A stretch of DNA of 64,000 nt from Streptomyces sp. NBC_00878. Lineage in GTDB: Bacteria > Actinomycetota > Actinomycetes > Streptomycetales > Streptomycetaceae. The stretch is taken from NCBI RefSeq assembly GCF_026341515.1, contig NZ_JAPEOK010000001.1:4650001-4714000 (forward strand), in the 5' to 3' direction. Below the pieces are notes generated by a model. The model had not been told where the DNA came from and ran no database searches. It was given only the letters and a program-made list of their open reading frames with translations. A program made the translations under genes and the position numbers. How positions within the stretch are numbered: the first letter of the stretch is position 1; each line of letters opens with the position of its first letter. Below are positions 28,037-39,452 of this stretch, piece by piece.

Positions 28037-28365
28037 GCTGCCGTTCCCTTCGTCCTATCGGTGCCAGTTGTCCCGCTCTTGGTATCTCGCATCTGGCCCT
28101 CTTGCATCTGGCGGATACGCGAAGAGGTGTATCCGGACGCTTCGGCCACGCGGACCGGCCAGCCGCGCCGGGTGGAGGTGGTCAGGCCGTTGCTGATGGC
28201 CTCTGCGAGGCGGCCGGAGGCGGCGTCGAACGCTGCGCGTGCCGTGCGGATACGGTCGATGGCCGCCTTCTCGTCCGGGGTCATGGCGTCCGGCGTGAGG
28301 TGCGGGGTGTTGCGGGGATGGGGGGTGTTGGGGGTCCTGGGCACGAACCCGACTGTAGCGCTCAC
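28033..28365 (-). CDS. Small HTH-like protein, first gene of the DUF6247 operon
   Basis: 110 residues from GTG 28365. Alternatively it is 83 residues from ATG 28284, since the first 27 residues are Pro/Thr-rich and look less coding. The conserved part (AIDRIRTARAAFDAASGRLAEAI, then RVAEASGYTSSRIRQM) resembles a helix-turn-helix in which the last stretch would be the recognition helix. It may autoregulate the operon. TTTGCG is repeated at 28373 and 28385, a 12-base period directly upstream. Confidence 0.55.
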   Translation of the reverse strand: MSATVGFVPRTPNTPHPRNTPHLTPDAMTPDEKAAIDRIRTARAAFDAASGRLAEAISNGLTTSTRRGWPVRVAEASGYTSSRIRQMQEGQMRDTKSGTTGTDRTKGTAA

Positions 28366-28372
28366 ACCATTA

Positions 28373-28390
28373 TTTGCGAAACAATTTGCG
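28373..28390. promoter_or_regulatory. Direct repeat in an AT-rich promoter region
   Basis: TTTGCG occurs at 28373-28378 and 28385-28390 in the most AT-rich patch of the area, immediately upstream of the DUF6247 operon. It is a plausible operator for the HTH-like first gene. Confidence 0.35.
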
Positions 28391-28426
28391 TTTTCTACCA
28401 GATGCGTCGGTCGCCCCGACCATCGG

Positions 28427-29458
28427 TCAAGACGCCGCCCCGGCCTCCAGCCCCTTGGCCCTGCCCCGCCCCACCTGGGTCCGTACCGCCCCCATGCTCG
28501 CCGCGATGACGAGTGTGATCGCCAGGGCCTCCGTCACGGACAGCGTCTGGCTCAGGACCAGGAAGCCCGCGATCGAGGCGACGGCCGGTTCGAGGCTCAT
28601 GAGGACGGCGAAGGTGGAGGCCGGGAGGCGGCGCAGGGCGAGGAGTTCGAGGGTGTACGGGAGGACGGAGGAGAGGACGGCGACGGCGGAGCCCAGGGCG
28701 ATCGTCGTCGGGTTCAGCAGCTTCGCGCCGGACTCTACGAGGCCCAGAGGCAGGAACAGCACGGCCGCCACCGCCATGGCGAGCGCCAGCCCGTCGGCCT
28801 GCGGGAAGCGGCGGCCCGTCCGTACGCTGAAAACTATGTACGCGGCCCACATGGCGCCCGCCGACAGGGCGAACGCGACGCCGACCGGGTCGAGGGTGTC
28901 GAAGCCTCCGCCGCCGAGGAGGAACACTCCGCCGAGAGCGAGGCCGGCCCAGACGAAGTTGAGGGCACGGCGGGAGGCCAGCACCGAGAGGACGAGGGGG
29001 CCGAGCACCTCCAGCGTCACGGCGGGGCCGAGCGGGATGCGGGCGACGGACTGGTAGAAGAGGCCGTTCATCGCGGCCATCGTGATGCCGAAGACGATGA
29101 CGGTGCCCCAGTCCGCGCGCGAGTGGCCGCGCAGCTTGGGGCGGCAGATCACCAGCAGCACGATCGCGGCGACCGCGAGGCGCAGCGTGACGATGCCGAG
29201 CGCTCCGGCGCGCGGCATGAGACTCACGGCGAGGGCGCCGCCGAACTGGACGGAGATGCCTCCGGCCAGCACCAGGCCGACGGGCCCAAGGGCCCGCACT
29301 CCGCGTGAGCCACCCGTGGGAGCGGCACCGGACGCCGGCGCCGGGTCGGGCGTGGAGGCCGCCCCGGACTTGGAGGCCGGACCGGCGACAGCGCCCGCGC
29401 CCGTGGGGTTGGCGGCCACCGTCGGGGACTGGTCAGCGCTGGTGCTGGGGATGTTCAC
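28427..29458 (-). CDS. EamA/RhtA-family inner-membrane exporter
   Basis: A 343-residue drug/metabolite transporter. An Ala/Pro/Gly-rich cytoplasmic N-tail of about 50 residues precedes about ten membrane helices arranged as two EamA repeats (first from GPVGLVLAGGISVQFGGALAV, second from VGVAFALSAGAMWAAYIVF). The second repeat has the SSVLPYTLELLALRRLPASTFAVLMSLEPAVA signature shared with RhtA, a threonine/homoserine exporter. The substrate here is probably an amino acid or related metabolite, inferred. Three 21-base repeats lie directly upstream (29499-29561). Confidence 0.87.
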   Translation of the reverse strand: MNIPSTSADQSPTVAANPTGAGAVAGPASKSGAASTPDPAPASGAAPTGGSRGVRALGPVGLVLAGGISVQFGGALAVSLMPRAGALGIVTLRLAVAAIVLLVICRPKLRGHSRADWGTVIVFGITMAAMNGLFYQSVARIPLGPAVTLEVLGPLVLSVLASRRALNFVWAGLALGGVFLLGGGGFDTLDPVGVAFALSAGAMWAAYIVFSVRTGRRFPQADGLALAMAVAAVLFLPLGLVESGAKLLNPTTIALGSAVAVLSSVLPYTLELLALRRLPASTFAVLMSLEPAVASIAGFLVLSQTLSVTEALAITLVIAASMGAVRTQVGRGRAKGLEAGAAS

Positions 29459-29498
29459 GGGGCCGTCCAGGAAGTTCGGGTCGAGAGTCGTAGTTCGT

Positions 29499-29561
29499 GG
29501 TTCGTCGTTTGTCGTGCGTGGTTCGTCGTTTGTCGTGCGTGGTTCGTCGTTTGTCGTGCTT
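29499..29561. repeat. Three tandem 21-bp repeats upstream of the exporter gene
   Basis: Copies at 29499-29519, 29520-29540 and 29541-29561 share GGTTCGTCGTTTGTCGTGC; the third differs near its end. They occupy the 5' region of the EamA gene and could alter promoter spacing. The rest of the gap to 29674 shows no gene. Confidence 0.85.
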
Positions 29562-29674
29562 GCCGTTCACCGTTCGTGGTTCGTTCACCATGGTGCACAG
29601 CTCGGTCCAGAGTAATGGACTTCGTCAGGACTGTGAACCCATTTTGAGGCTTACGGTGACCTCGGCGCCTCCTC

Positions 29675-32600
29675 CTACGAGTCGGGGCCGCCCAGTCCCT
29701 CCGCAAGCACCTCGGCCAGGTGTCGGCCCTTCACCCCGCCCACCTGTTCCAGCTGCGTGCGGCACGAGAAGCCGTCTGCCAGGACCACCGTCTCCTCCCC
29801 TGCCGCCCGGACCGCCGGCAGCAGTTGCTCCTCCGCGCAGGCCACCGACACCTCGTAGTGCCCCTTCTCGAAGCCGAAGTTGCCCGCCAGGCCGCAGCAG
29901 CCGCCGGAGAGTTCGCCGGTCAGGCCCGCCGCCGTGCGCAGGCGGCGGTCAGGCGTGTCGCCGAGTACCGCGTGCTGGTGGCAGTGCGTCTGGCCGGTGA
30001 CCGGGCGGTCGACGTGCGGCGGGGTCCAGTCCGGGGCCTGGCTCTCCAGGGCCTCGGCGAACGTCACGACCGACTCCGCGAGCCGCCGCGCGCGCGGGTC
30101 GTCGTGGAGCAGCTCGGGGAGGTCGGTCCGGAGGGCGGCGGCGCAGCTCGGCTCCAGGACGACGAGCGGGGTGCCGAGGTGGGGTTCCATACGGTCGAGG
30201 GTGCGCCTCAGCACCGTACGGGCGCGGTCCAGTTGACCCGTGGAGACGTACGTCAGGCCGCAGCACACGCCGGACGGCGGCAGTTCCACCCGGCGTCCCG
30301 CGTCCTCCAGGACCCTGACCGCCGCCTGGCCCACCTCGGGCGAGAGGTGGTTCGTGAAGGTGTCGGGGAAGAGGAGAGTGACGGGCGGCCCCGCATCACC
30401 GCTCGGGTCCGCCGACCCGCCCACCTCAGGCCGGCTCTCCGACCTTCCCACCTCAGACCGGCCCTCCGACCCTCCCGCCCCGGGCCGACCCACCGACCCT
30501 CCCGCCCCAGGCCGACCCTCCGACCCTCCCGCCCCAGGCCGACCCACCGACCCTCCCGCCCCGGGCCGACCCACCAACCCGCCAATCCCGAGTCGTCCCG
30601 CCAATCCACCCCCATCACGCCGCCCGAACCACCCCCGGAACGTCTCCCCCGCCACCCGAGGAATCCTCCGCTCGGGCGCGATGCCTCCGAGCCGCTTTCC
30701 GACGCCGGCCAGCAGTCGTACCGAAGCGAGGAAGTTGACGACGCCCGCCAGGCGCAGGCGGGACACCGTCCGTAGCCAGATCGGTAGCCAGCCCATCGCG
30801 TAGTGGGCCGCCGGGCGGCGTCGGCCCTTGTAGTGGTGGTGCAGGAACTCCGCCTTGTACGTGGCCATGTCGACGCCGACCGGGCAGTCGGAGCGGCAGC
30901 CCTTGCAGGACAGGCACAGGTCCAGTGCGTCGCGGACCTCCGTGGACGCCCAGCCGTCGGTGACGACCTCGCCCGCGAGCATCTCGTGCAGCAGCCGGGC
31001 CCGCCCGCGTGTGGAGTGCTCCTCCTCGCCGGTCGCACGGAAGGAGGGGCACATGACGCCGGAGCCCGGACCGGCCGTCTCCGTACGGCACTTGGCGACG
31101 CCCACGCACCTGCGGACTGCCGCCGAGAAGTCGCCCCCGTCGTGCGGATAGCCGAAGGCCACGTCCACCGGCTTGCGCGGGAGCACGGCGAACCTCAGGT
31201 TCTCGTCCAGGGCCGCGGGCCGGACCAGCATCCCCGGATTGAGCAGGTCGTCCGGGTCCCACACCGTCTTCGCGCGCTCGAAGAGGGCGACCATCTCCGC
31301 CCCGTACATCTTCGGGAGGAGTTCCGCCCGGGCCTGTCCGTCGCCGTGTTCTCCGGAGAGCGAGCCGCCGTGGGCGACTACCAGCTCCGCCAGCTCCTCC
31401 GAGAAGCGGCGGAAGCGGGCGATGCCCTCGCGGGAGAGCAGGTCGAAGTCGATGCGTACGTGAATGCAGCCGTCTCCGAAGTGCCCGTACGGCGTGCCGC
31501 GCAGCCCGTGGGCGGACAGCAGCCCCCTGAAGTCCCGCAAGTACGGCCCCAGTCGGGCCGGGGGCACCGCGCAGTCCTCCCAGCCGGGCCACGCCTCGGT
31601 GCCGTCCGGCATCCGGGTCGCCGTACCGCTCGCGTCCTCGCGGACGCGCCACAGGGCCCGCTGACCGGCCGGGTCGGTGACCACGAGGGAGTCGACGACG
31701 TCCGCGGACCGCACGATCGCGTCCGCACGCGCGCGTGCCTCCGCCGCCGTCCCGCCGCCCGTCTCCACGAACAGCCAGGCGCCGCCCTTGGGCAGTCCCG
31801 CGTCCGCCCGTACGAGATCGGCCGCCATGCCCTCCACCGTCAACGGCCCGTACGGCAGCAGGCCCGCCGCTGCCTCGGCGGCGGCGCCCTCGTCCCCGTA
31901 CGCCAGCACGGCGAGCGCACGCGCGCGTGGGGACTCGACGAGAGCGACGACCGCCTCCGTCAGCACGCCCAGGGTGCCCTCGGAGCCGCAGAAGAAGCGG
32001 GCTACGTCGGCGCCCTTCTCGGGGAGCAGCGCGTCCAGGGCGTACCCCGAGATGCGGCGGGGCAGGTCCGGGAAGCCCGTGCGCAGCCGCTCCAGCTCGC
32101 CCTCCACCAGAGCCCGCAGCCCCTCCGGAGCGCCCGCCCACGACCGGCCCGGCGACAGGGACTCGCCCCTCGCCGTCACCACGGACAGCTCGCGCACACT
32201 GTCGGCCGTCGTGCCCCAGGCCACCGAGTGCGACCCGCAGGAGTTGTTGCCGATCATCCCGCCGAGCGTGCACCGGCTGTGGGTCGACGGGTCGGGCCCG
32301 AAGCGCAGGCCGTGCGGCGCGGCGGCCTCCTGGAGGCGGTCCAGGACGACTCCCGGCTGGACCACGGCCGTGCGCGCCCGCGCGTCCAGGGACACGATCC
32401 GGTTCATGTGCCGGGTGAAGTCCAGGACCACGCCCGTGCCGGTCGCCTGTCCCGCGATCGACGTACCACCGCCGCGCGCGACGACCGGTACGCCCAGCCT
32501 GGAGCACACCGCCAGCGCCGCCGCCACGTCGTCGGCGTCTCTCGGGGCGACCACGCCGAGCGGTACGCGCCGGTAGTTGGACGCGTCCATGGTGTTCAGC

Positions 32601-32698
32601 GCCCGCGCGGTCGCGTCGAAGGCGACCTCTCCGCGCACGTCTTTCCGCAGCTCCGACCGCAACGCCGCCCGCAGCTCCCTCAGATCCTTTTCCGTCAT
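29675..32698 (-). CDS. FAD-linked oxidase fused to an iron-sulfur (GlpC-like) domain
   Basis: A 1007-residue protein. The N-terminal FAD_binding_4 domain has VPVVARGGGTSIAGQATGTG (about 71-90) and CTLGGMIGNNSCGSHS. The FAD-oxidase C domain ends around residue 530 with HGDGQARAELLPKMY and VWDPDDLLNPG. A 4Fe-4S domain follows with CLSCKGCRSDCPVGVD and an earlier partner Cys. The C-terminal half has CCG-type Cys motifs (SGVCCGLTYV and GGCCGLAGNFG). The fusion matches actinobacterial GlcD/D-lactate-type dehydrogenases that pass electrons to a quinone. A Gly-rich repeat (DNA 30430-30600) is inserted between the iron-sulfur and Cys-rich parts. ATG 32698 is only two bases after GGAGG; GTG 32722 is an alternative. 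Confidence 0.87.
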   Translation of the reverse strand: MTEKDLRELRAALRSELRKDVRGEVAFDATARALNTMDASNYRRVPLGVVAPRDADDVAAALAVCSRLGVPVVARGGGTSIAGQATGTGVVLDFTRHMNRIVSLDARARTAVVQPGVVLDRLQEAAAPHGLRFGPDPSTHSRCTLGGMIGNNSCGSHSVAWGTTADSVRELSVVTARGESLSPGRSWAGAPEGLRALVEGELERLRTGFPDLPRRISGYALDALLPEKGADVARFFCGSEGTLGVLTEAVVALVESPRARALAVLAYGDEGAAAEAAAGLLPYGPLTVEGMAADLVRADAGLPKGGAWLFVETGGGTAAEARARADAIVRSADVVDSLVVTDPAGQRALWRVREDASGTATRMPDGTEAWPGWEDCAVPPARLGPYLRDFRGLLSAHGLRGTPYGHFGDGCIHVRIDFDLLSREGIARFRRFSEELAELVVAHGGSLSGEHGDGQARAELLPKMYGAEMVALFERAKTVWDPDDLLNPGMLVRPAALDENLRFAVLPRKPVDVAFGYPHDGGDFSAAVRRCVGVAKCRTETAGPGSGVMCPSFRATGEEEHSTRGRARLLHEMLAGEVVTDGWASTEVRDALDLCLSCKGCRSDCPVGVDMATYKAEFLHHHYKGRRRPAAHYAMGWLPIWLRTVSRLRLAGVVNFLASVRLLAGVGKRLGGIAPERRIPRVAGETFRGWFGRRDGGGLAGRLGIGGLVGRPGAGGSVGRPGAGGSEGRPGAGGSVGRPGAGGSEGRSEVGRSESRPEVGGSADPSGDAGPPVTLLFPDTFTNHLSPEVGQAAVRVLEDAGRRVELPPSGVCCGLTYVSTGQLDRARTVLRRTLDRMEPHLGTPLVVLEPSCAAALRTDLPELLHDDPRARRLAESVVTFAEALESQAPDWTPPHVDRPVTGQTHCHQHAVLGDTPDRRLRTAAGLTGELSGGCCGLAGNFGFEKGHYEVSVACAEEQLLPAVRAAGEETVVLADGFSCRTQLEQVGGVKGRHLAEVLAEGLGGPDS
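30430..30600. repeat. 27-bp in-frame tandem repeat in the FAD oxidase gene
   Basis: About six units on the plus strand of the type GACCCTCCCGCCCCAGGCCG encode GRPGAGGSV or GRPGAGGSE nonapeptides in a flexible linker between domains. The period is a multiple of three, so unit number can change without frameshift. Confidence 0.85.
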
Positions 32699-32821
32699 AC
32701 CTCCAAGAATGCCTCCCGTCACTGACAGTGACACGCGGCGGGGCGAGGAGGGTCTGCCCGCGGATTGAGAACGACTTGTGAAAGCGCAACCATTCCCACC
32801 CTGTGCGATCACGAACTCCCA

Positions 32822-32827
32822 TATAGT
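32822..32827 (+). promoter_or_regulatory. Candidate -10 box of the conservon
   Basis: TATAGT lies 60 bases before ATG 32888 in an otherwise GC-rich leader. The -35 is weak, so the assignment is tentative. Confidence 0.35.
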
Positions 32828-32887
32828 TACGCCCAGTTGAGCACCAGGTGTCGCATCCCGCCCAGGACACGACCGAGGACACGATTC

Positions 32888-35311
32888 ATGACCGCGCCCA
32901 CTCAGCAAGCGCGCACCATCCCAGATCGGCCGTCCCCAGCGCACCTCGGCAGGGAACGACCCCGCCTGCGTGCCGTCGTGATCGCCCCGCTCCTGGCCGC
33001 CGTACCGGCGGCGTTCGCCGTCGGCGCCTCGGTCGCCCTGGCCCCCGTATCGGTGCGCGTACCCCTCGCCTGGGGCGGAAGCGCGGCCGTCGTCGTGCTG
33101 TGTGCGGCCGTCACGCTGGCGAGCCGCGCCATGGCGACCTCGCGATTACTGGTCCGCCGCCTCGAAGCGGTGTCCCAGGACGCGGACCGACTGCTCCATG
33201 AGCAGGCCCGTATCACGGAACTGGCGGCCCTCGAACGCGCCCGCCTCAACGACGAGTTCACCCGGGAACGCGCCCGCCTCGCCGAGCAGAACGCCCACCA
33301 GGCCGAGCAGAACGCCCACCAGAAGGTCCGCCTGGCCGCCGAACTCGACCGGGAGCGCGTCCGGCTCGGCGCGGAGCACGCGCGCGTGGCCGCCGAACTG
33401 CGCCGGGCGAGAACCGACCGCGCCGCCGCGATCTCCGCGGCCGCCAACACTGCGGGCCGGCTGCAGGCCCTGGCCACGAGCATGCTCGCCGACCTGCGCG
33501 CCATGGAGGAGAGGCACTCCGACGAGGACGTCCTCACCGACCTCCTCCACCTCGACCACCGCACCGCCCAGGCGGGCCGTCTCGCCGACTCCGTCGCCGT
33601 CCTCGCGGGCGCGCGCTCGGGCCGCCGCTGGGCGCGCCCCATCGTCATGGAGTCGATCCTGCGCGGCGCGATGGGCCGTATCAGCGGCTACCAGCGTGTA
33701 CGTGTGCACTCGTCGAGCGAGGCCGCCGTGGCCGGGCACGCCGCCGAGGGCGTGATGCACGCGCTCGCCGAGATCCTCGACAACGCCGCGAACTTCTCGC
33801 CTCCGACGGCCGAAGTGCACGTCTACGTAGAGGAGGTTCCGGCCGGAGTCATCGTCTCCGTAGAGGACAGCGGGCTGGTGATGGGCGAGGTGCAGCTGCG
33901 CCGCGCCGAACGCGCCGTCTCCGGCGAGGAGGCTGAGCTCGGCGGCCTCAGCGGCACCCGGCTCGGCCTCGCGGTCGTCGGCCGCCTCGCCCTCAAGTAC
34001 GGCCTGAGGATCTCCTTCCGCCCCTCCGCGCGCGGCGGCACGGGCGTACTGGTCCTCGTACCGCAGGACATCCTCGCGAGCCCGGCGACGGCCACCGCCA
34101 CGCCTACGGCCACGGCTCCGACCCAGACAGCCGAGACAACCCGGACGACCCAGACCGCCCAGACGGCCCAGACCGCCCAGACGGCCCAGACGGCCCAGGC
34201 TCCGGCTGCGGCTCGGAGGGTCACTCGGACAACGACTGCGGCTGCCGCTGGGACTGGGACCGCGGCTGGGGCCGCGCCCCAAGCTCCGACTCCGGCTCCT
34301 GCCGCGACGCCGACTCCGAGAGCGCCCGCGTTTACGCCCACGCCCGCGACCGCGACTCAGGCAGGGGTCCCGTCCCCGGCACCCGCCCCGGCTCAGGAGT
34401 CGGCCCTCGCTTGGGCCCCGGCACCGACTCAGTATCCGGCTCAGGTACCAGCCCCTCAGGTGCCAGTCCCTCAGGTGCCGAACGCTCAGATGCCGGCCAC
34501 TCAGCTACCGGCCGCCGCTCAAGGACCGGCCGTGACTCAGGTACCGGCCGTCACTCAGGTACCGGCCGTCCCCCAGGTACCGGCCGTCCCCCAGGTACCG
34601 GCCGTCACTCAGGTACCGGCCGCGACGCCAGTTTCGGCACCCGCCCCGGCCACGGCCACGGCTTGGGTCCCGATTCCCGCAACCCATGAGGCCCAAAACC
34701 CACACAACACCCACGGCACCCACGGCACCCACGGCACCCACAGCCTCCATGGTCCGCAGGACCCCCACGGCACCCACAACGCTCAAGGCACCCATGAGCC
34801 CGCGCAGCTCGACCAGTTGACGCATCCGTCCTGGCCTCAGCCCCAGCCCTGGCCCCAGCAGTCGTACGCCGCCGCGCACGCCCGCTCCGACCTGGACCCG
34901 GAGCCCGTACCGGCCCACGGCTCGCCGCTGCCTCCGCCCGTGGCCGCCGACGAGCACATCGGCATCCTGCCCAAGCGCCGCCGAGGCCGCACCCTCGCCG
35001 AGGCGGAGGCCGAAGTGGAGGCCCAGCGCGCCCGCATCAGGCCCCCGGCCGAGCCCCACAGCCTCGACAACCCCAACGGCCCTCCCGGCGCCCACGGCTC
35101 GCACGGCTCCAACTCCCCCGAGTTCCAGCCCCAGTCGCGGTTCCAGCCCCAGCCCCAGGAGGCCCCCGACACCGCGCCCGAAGACGTGATGGCCCGCGCC
35201 GCCCGCTTCAGCAGTTTCCGCCAGGCCGTCCGAGGGACGTCGGCGGAGGAGCCCGTACAGGCCCGTACGAGTCCTGCCACCTCCCATCCCGAAAGCGACC
35301 CCACTTCATGA
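32888..35311 (+). CDS. cvnA: Conservon sensor kinase-like ATPase CvnA
   Basis: An 807-residue membrane protein. Two N-terminal membrane segments (about 30-75) are followed by a coiled coil (about 85-175, Arg/Glu/Ala/Gln-rich with heptads). An HATPase domain includes VMHALAEILDNAANFSPPT (N box) and a degenerate G box (VSVEDSGLVMG, GGLSGTRLGLAVV). There is no standard phospho-acceptor His motif. Residues beyond about 400 form an unusually long Pro/Gln/Thr-rich tail with several DNA repeats (near 34140-34200, 34540-34620 and 34700-34790). CvnA recruits the roadblock, DUF742 and GTPase partners encoded next, in a GPCR-like membrane complex. The stop overlaps cvnB by four bases. Confidence 0.9.
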   Translation: MTAPTQQARTIPDRPSPAHLGRERPRLRAVVIAPLLAAVPAAFAVGASVALAPVSVRVPLAWGGSAAVVVLCAAVTLASRAMATSRLLVRRLEAVSQDADRLLHEQARITELAALERARLNDEFTRERARLAEQNAHQAEQNAHQKVRLAAELDRERVRLGAEHARVAAELRRARTDRAAAISAAANTAGRLQALATSMLADLRAMEERHSDEDVLTDLLHLDHRTAQAGRLADSVAVLAGARSGRRWARPIVMESILRGAMGRISGYQRVRVHSSSEAAVAGHAAEGVMHALAEILDNAANFSPPTAEVHVYVEEVPAGVIVSVEDSGLVMGEVQLRRAERAVSGEEAELGGLSGTRLGLAVVGRLALKYGLRISFRPSARGGTGVLVLVPQDILASPATATATPTATAPTQTAETTRTTQTAQTAQTAQTAQTAQAPAAARRVTRTTTAAAAGTGTAAGAAPQAPTPAPAATPTPRAPAFTPTPATATQAGVPSPAPAPAQESALAWAPAPTQYPAQVPAPQVPVPQVPNAQMPATQLPAAAQGPAVTQVPAVTQVPAVPQVPAVPQVPAVTQVPAATPVSAPAPATATAWVPIPATHEAQNPHNTHGTHGTHGTHSLHGPQDPHGTHNAQGTHEPAQLDQLTHPSWPQPQPWPQQSYAAAHARSDLDPEPVPAHGSPLPPPVAADEHIGILPKRRRGRTLAEAEAEVEAQRARIRPPAEPHSLDNPNGPPGAHGSHGSNSPEFQPQSRFQPQPQEAPDTAPEDVMARAARFSSFRQAVRGTSAEEPVQARTSPATSHPESDPTS

Positions 35312-35835
35312 CCGGCCCCACCGGCCCCATAGGCACCCCGGCCACGACCGCCATCTCCTCCGCCTCCGGCACCGCTGCCGGCACCGCCGGCACCGCCGAC
35401 GAGGAGCTCACCTGGCTCATGGAGGGCATGCTGGCGCGCACCCCCGGCGCCCGGCACGCGCTCGTGCTCTCCCGGGACGGTCTGAAGCTGTGTCGTACGC
35501 CGGAACTCTCCGTCGACCAGGCGGACCAGCTCGCCGCCATCGCCGCCGGGATCCAGTCGCTGTCGCACGGGGCGTCCATGGAGTTCGGGGACGGCACCGG
35601 GGGCGTACGGTCGGCGATGGCCGAGTTCTACGGCGGGGTGCTGTTCATCGTGGAGGCGGGCGCGGGCGCGCACCTGGCCCTGGTCACGGCCGAGGAAGCG
35701 GACCCCGGGCTCGTCGGGCACAACATGGGCGAACTCGTGGAGCAGCTCGGCGAACACCTGAGCGCGCAGCCTCGTACGTCACCGAGCGAACAGCCCCGTA
35801 GCAACCCATTGAGCGCGCAGCCTCGTACCTCATGA
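35308..35835 (+). CDS. cvnB: Conservon roadblock/LC7 protein CvnB
   Basis: A 175-residue protein. A Thr/Ala/Gly-rich N-tail precedes the roadblock/LC7 domain (about 32-150; LTWLMEGMLARTPGARHALVL, SLSHGASMEFG, GGVLFIVEAGAGAHLALVT). The C-tail holds a repeated LSAQPRTS unit. In conservons CvnB binds the CvnA kinase domain and acts as a regulator of the CvnD GTPase. It overlaps both neighbours by four bases, so the cvn genes are translationally coupled. Confidence 0.9.
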   Translation: MTGPTGPIGTPATTAISSASGTAAGTAGTADEELTWLMEGMLARTPGARHALVLSRDGLKLCRTPELSVDQADQLAAIAAGIQSLSHGASMEFGDGTGGVRSAMAEFYGGVLFIVEAGAGAHLALVTAEEADPGLVGHNMGELVEQLGEHLSAQPRTSPSEQPRSNPLSAQPRTS

Positions 35836-36188
35836 GCCGGCCGGGCAGGGACGACGCGCCCGACCGGCTCTACACACTCACCCAAGGACGCAGCCGGTCC
35901 ATGCCCGGCACGCCGTTCGACCTGGTGACCCTGGTCGTCGCCGAGTGCGACGCCGTCCCCGGCATGCAGTCGGAGCACGCGGCGATCCTGCGCCTCACCG
36001 GACGGCCGACCGCCGTCGCGGAGGTCGCCGCCGAGCTGCGGCTGCCGGTGAGCATCACGAAGATCCTGCTCTCCGACCTCCTCGCCGCGGGCCGCGTCAG
36101 CGCCCGCCACCCGCGAAGGGCCGTACGCGCCGGCCACACCGATCCCGACATCCTGGAGCAGGTGCTCGTTGGACTCCGCAACCTCTGA
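35832..36188 (+). CDS. cvnC: Conservon DUF742 protein CvnC
   Basis: A 118-residue DUF742 protein. It contains RLYTLTQGRSRS near the N-terminus, then a winged-helix-like part (AAILRLTGRPTAVAEVAAEL, PVSITKILLSDLLAAGRV). The C-terminus ends LEQVLVGLRNL, the common DUF742 ending. Its role within the conservon complex is unknown. The 3' end overlaps cvnD by 20 bases if cvnD starts at TTG 36169. Confidence 0.9.
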   Translation: MSRPGRDDAPDRLYTLTQGRSRSMPGTPFDLVTLVVAECDAVPGMQSEHAAILRLTGRPTAVAEVAAELRLPVSITKILLSDLLAAGRVSARHPRRAVRAGHTDPDILEQVLVGLRNL

Positions 36189-36905
36189 AACGACCGCCGC
36201 CGCCATGGAGGCCCGTACGCCCTTGGAGGCGTCCGCCGACAACGGGCTGAAGATCGTGATCGTCGGCGGTTTCGGCGTCGGCAAGACGACGATGATCCAC
36301 TCGGTCAGCGAGATCCGCCCGCTCAGCACCGAGGAGACGATCACGCGGGCCGGTGGGACGGTCGACGACGTCAGCGCGGTGCCCGGCAAGTCCGCGACCA
36401 CCGTCGCCTTCGACTTCGGCCGCATCACGCTCAGCGCCCGCACCGTGCTCTACCTCTTCGGCGCGCCCGGCCAGGAGCGTTTCTGGTACCTCTGGGACCG
36501 GCTCTTCTCCGGCGCGCTCGGCGCGGTCGTGCTCGTCGACACGCGGCGCATCGACGACTCCTGGTACGCCATCGACCGGCTCGAACGCCTCGGCACCCCG
36601 TTCATCATCGCGCGCAACCACTTCGGCGGCCCCGCCCACCCGCTCGAACAGGTCCGCGACGCCCTCGACCTCGCCCCGCACATCCCGCTCGTCGACTGCG
36701 ACGCCCGCTCCCGCGACTCCGGCAAACGCGTCCTGATCACGCTGGTCGAGCACATCAAGAGCCTGTACCTCGCCGAGAACCCGCAGGCCATCGAGAGCGT
36801 GCGGACCGCGAGGAGTCCGTACGCGGCCGAAGGCGCCGCCGGTACGTCACAGGACCACGTCATCGCACCCAGAGCACCCAGAGCACCCAGACAGGAGTCG
36901 GCCCA

Positions 36906-36909
<4 letters not shown>
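36169..36909 (+). CDS. cvnD: Conservon Ras-like GTPase CvnD
   Basis: A 246-residue GTP-binding protein. The P-loop is GGFGVGKTT (about 33-41), a Thr-rich switch I region follows and the switch II-like motif is FGAPGQERFW (about 104-113). The base-specificity loop is weak (ARNHFGG replaces NKxD), as is usual in conservon GTPases. An Ala/Pro-rich tail ends the protein. It is the GTPase switch downstream of CvnA. TTG 36169 is the start that yields the typical N-terminus; its 20-base overlap with cvnC is unusual but compatible with coupling. The stop overlaps the P450 GTG by four bases. Confidence 0.88.
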
Positions 36910-39399
<2,490 letters not shown>

Positions 39400-39403
39400 T
39401 TAC

Positions 39404-39452
39404 GACGAGGAAGGGCGCCCCGCGGATCAACCGCGGGGCGCCCTTCCTCGTC
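39404..39452. terminator. serC terminator with a perfect 22-bp stem
   Basis: Arms 39404-39425 and 39431-39452 are perfectly complementary (outer GACGAGG, inner CCCGCGG) with loop ATCAA. Tandem GTCGTCCCC units follow to about 39487. The remaining gap up to 39726 contains no recognisable gene. Confidence 0.8.

Noticed and set aside
30803..32725. Plus-strand frame of 640 codons opposite the FAD oxidase
   Set aside because: No recognisable fold; the opposite strand has full FAD and FeS motifs.
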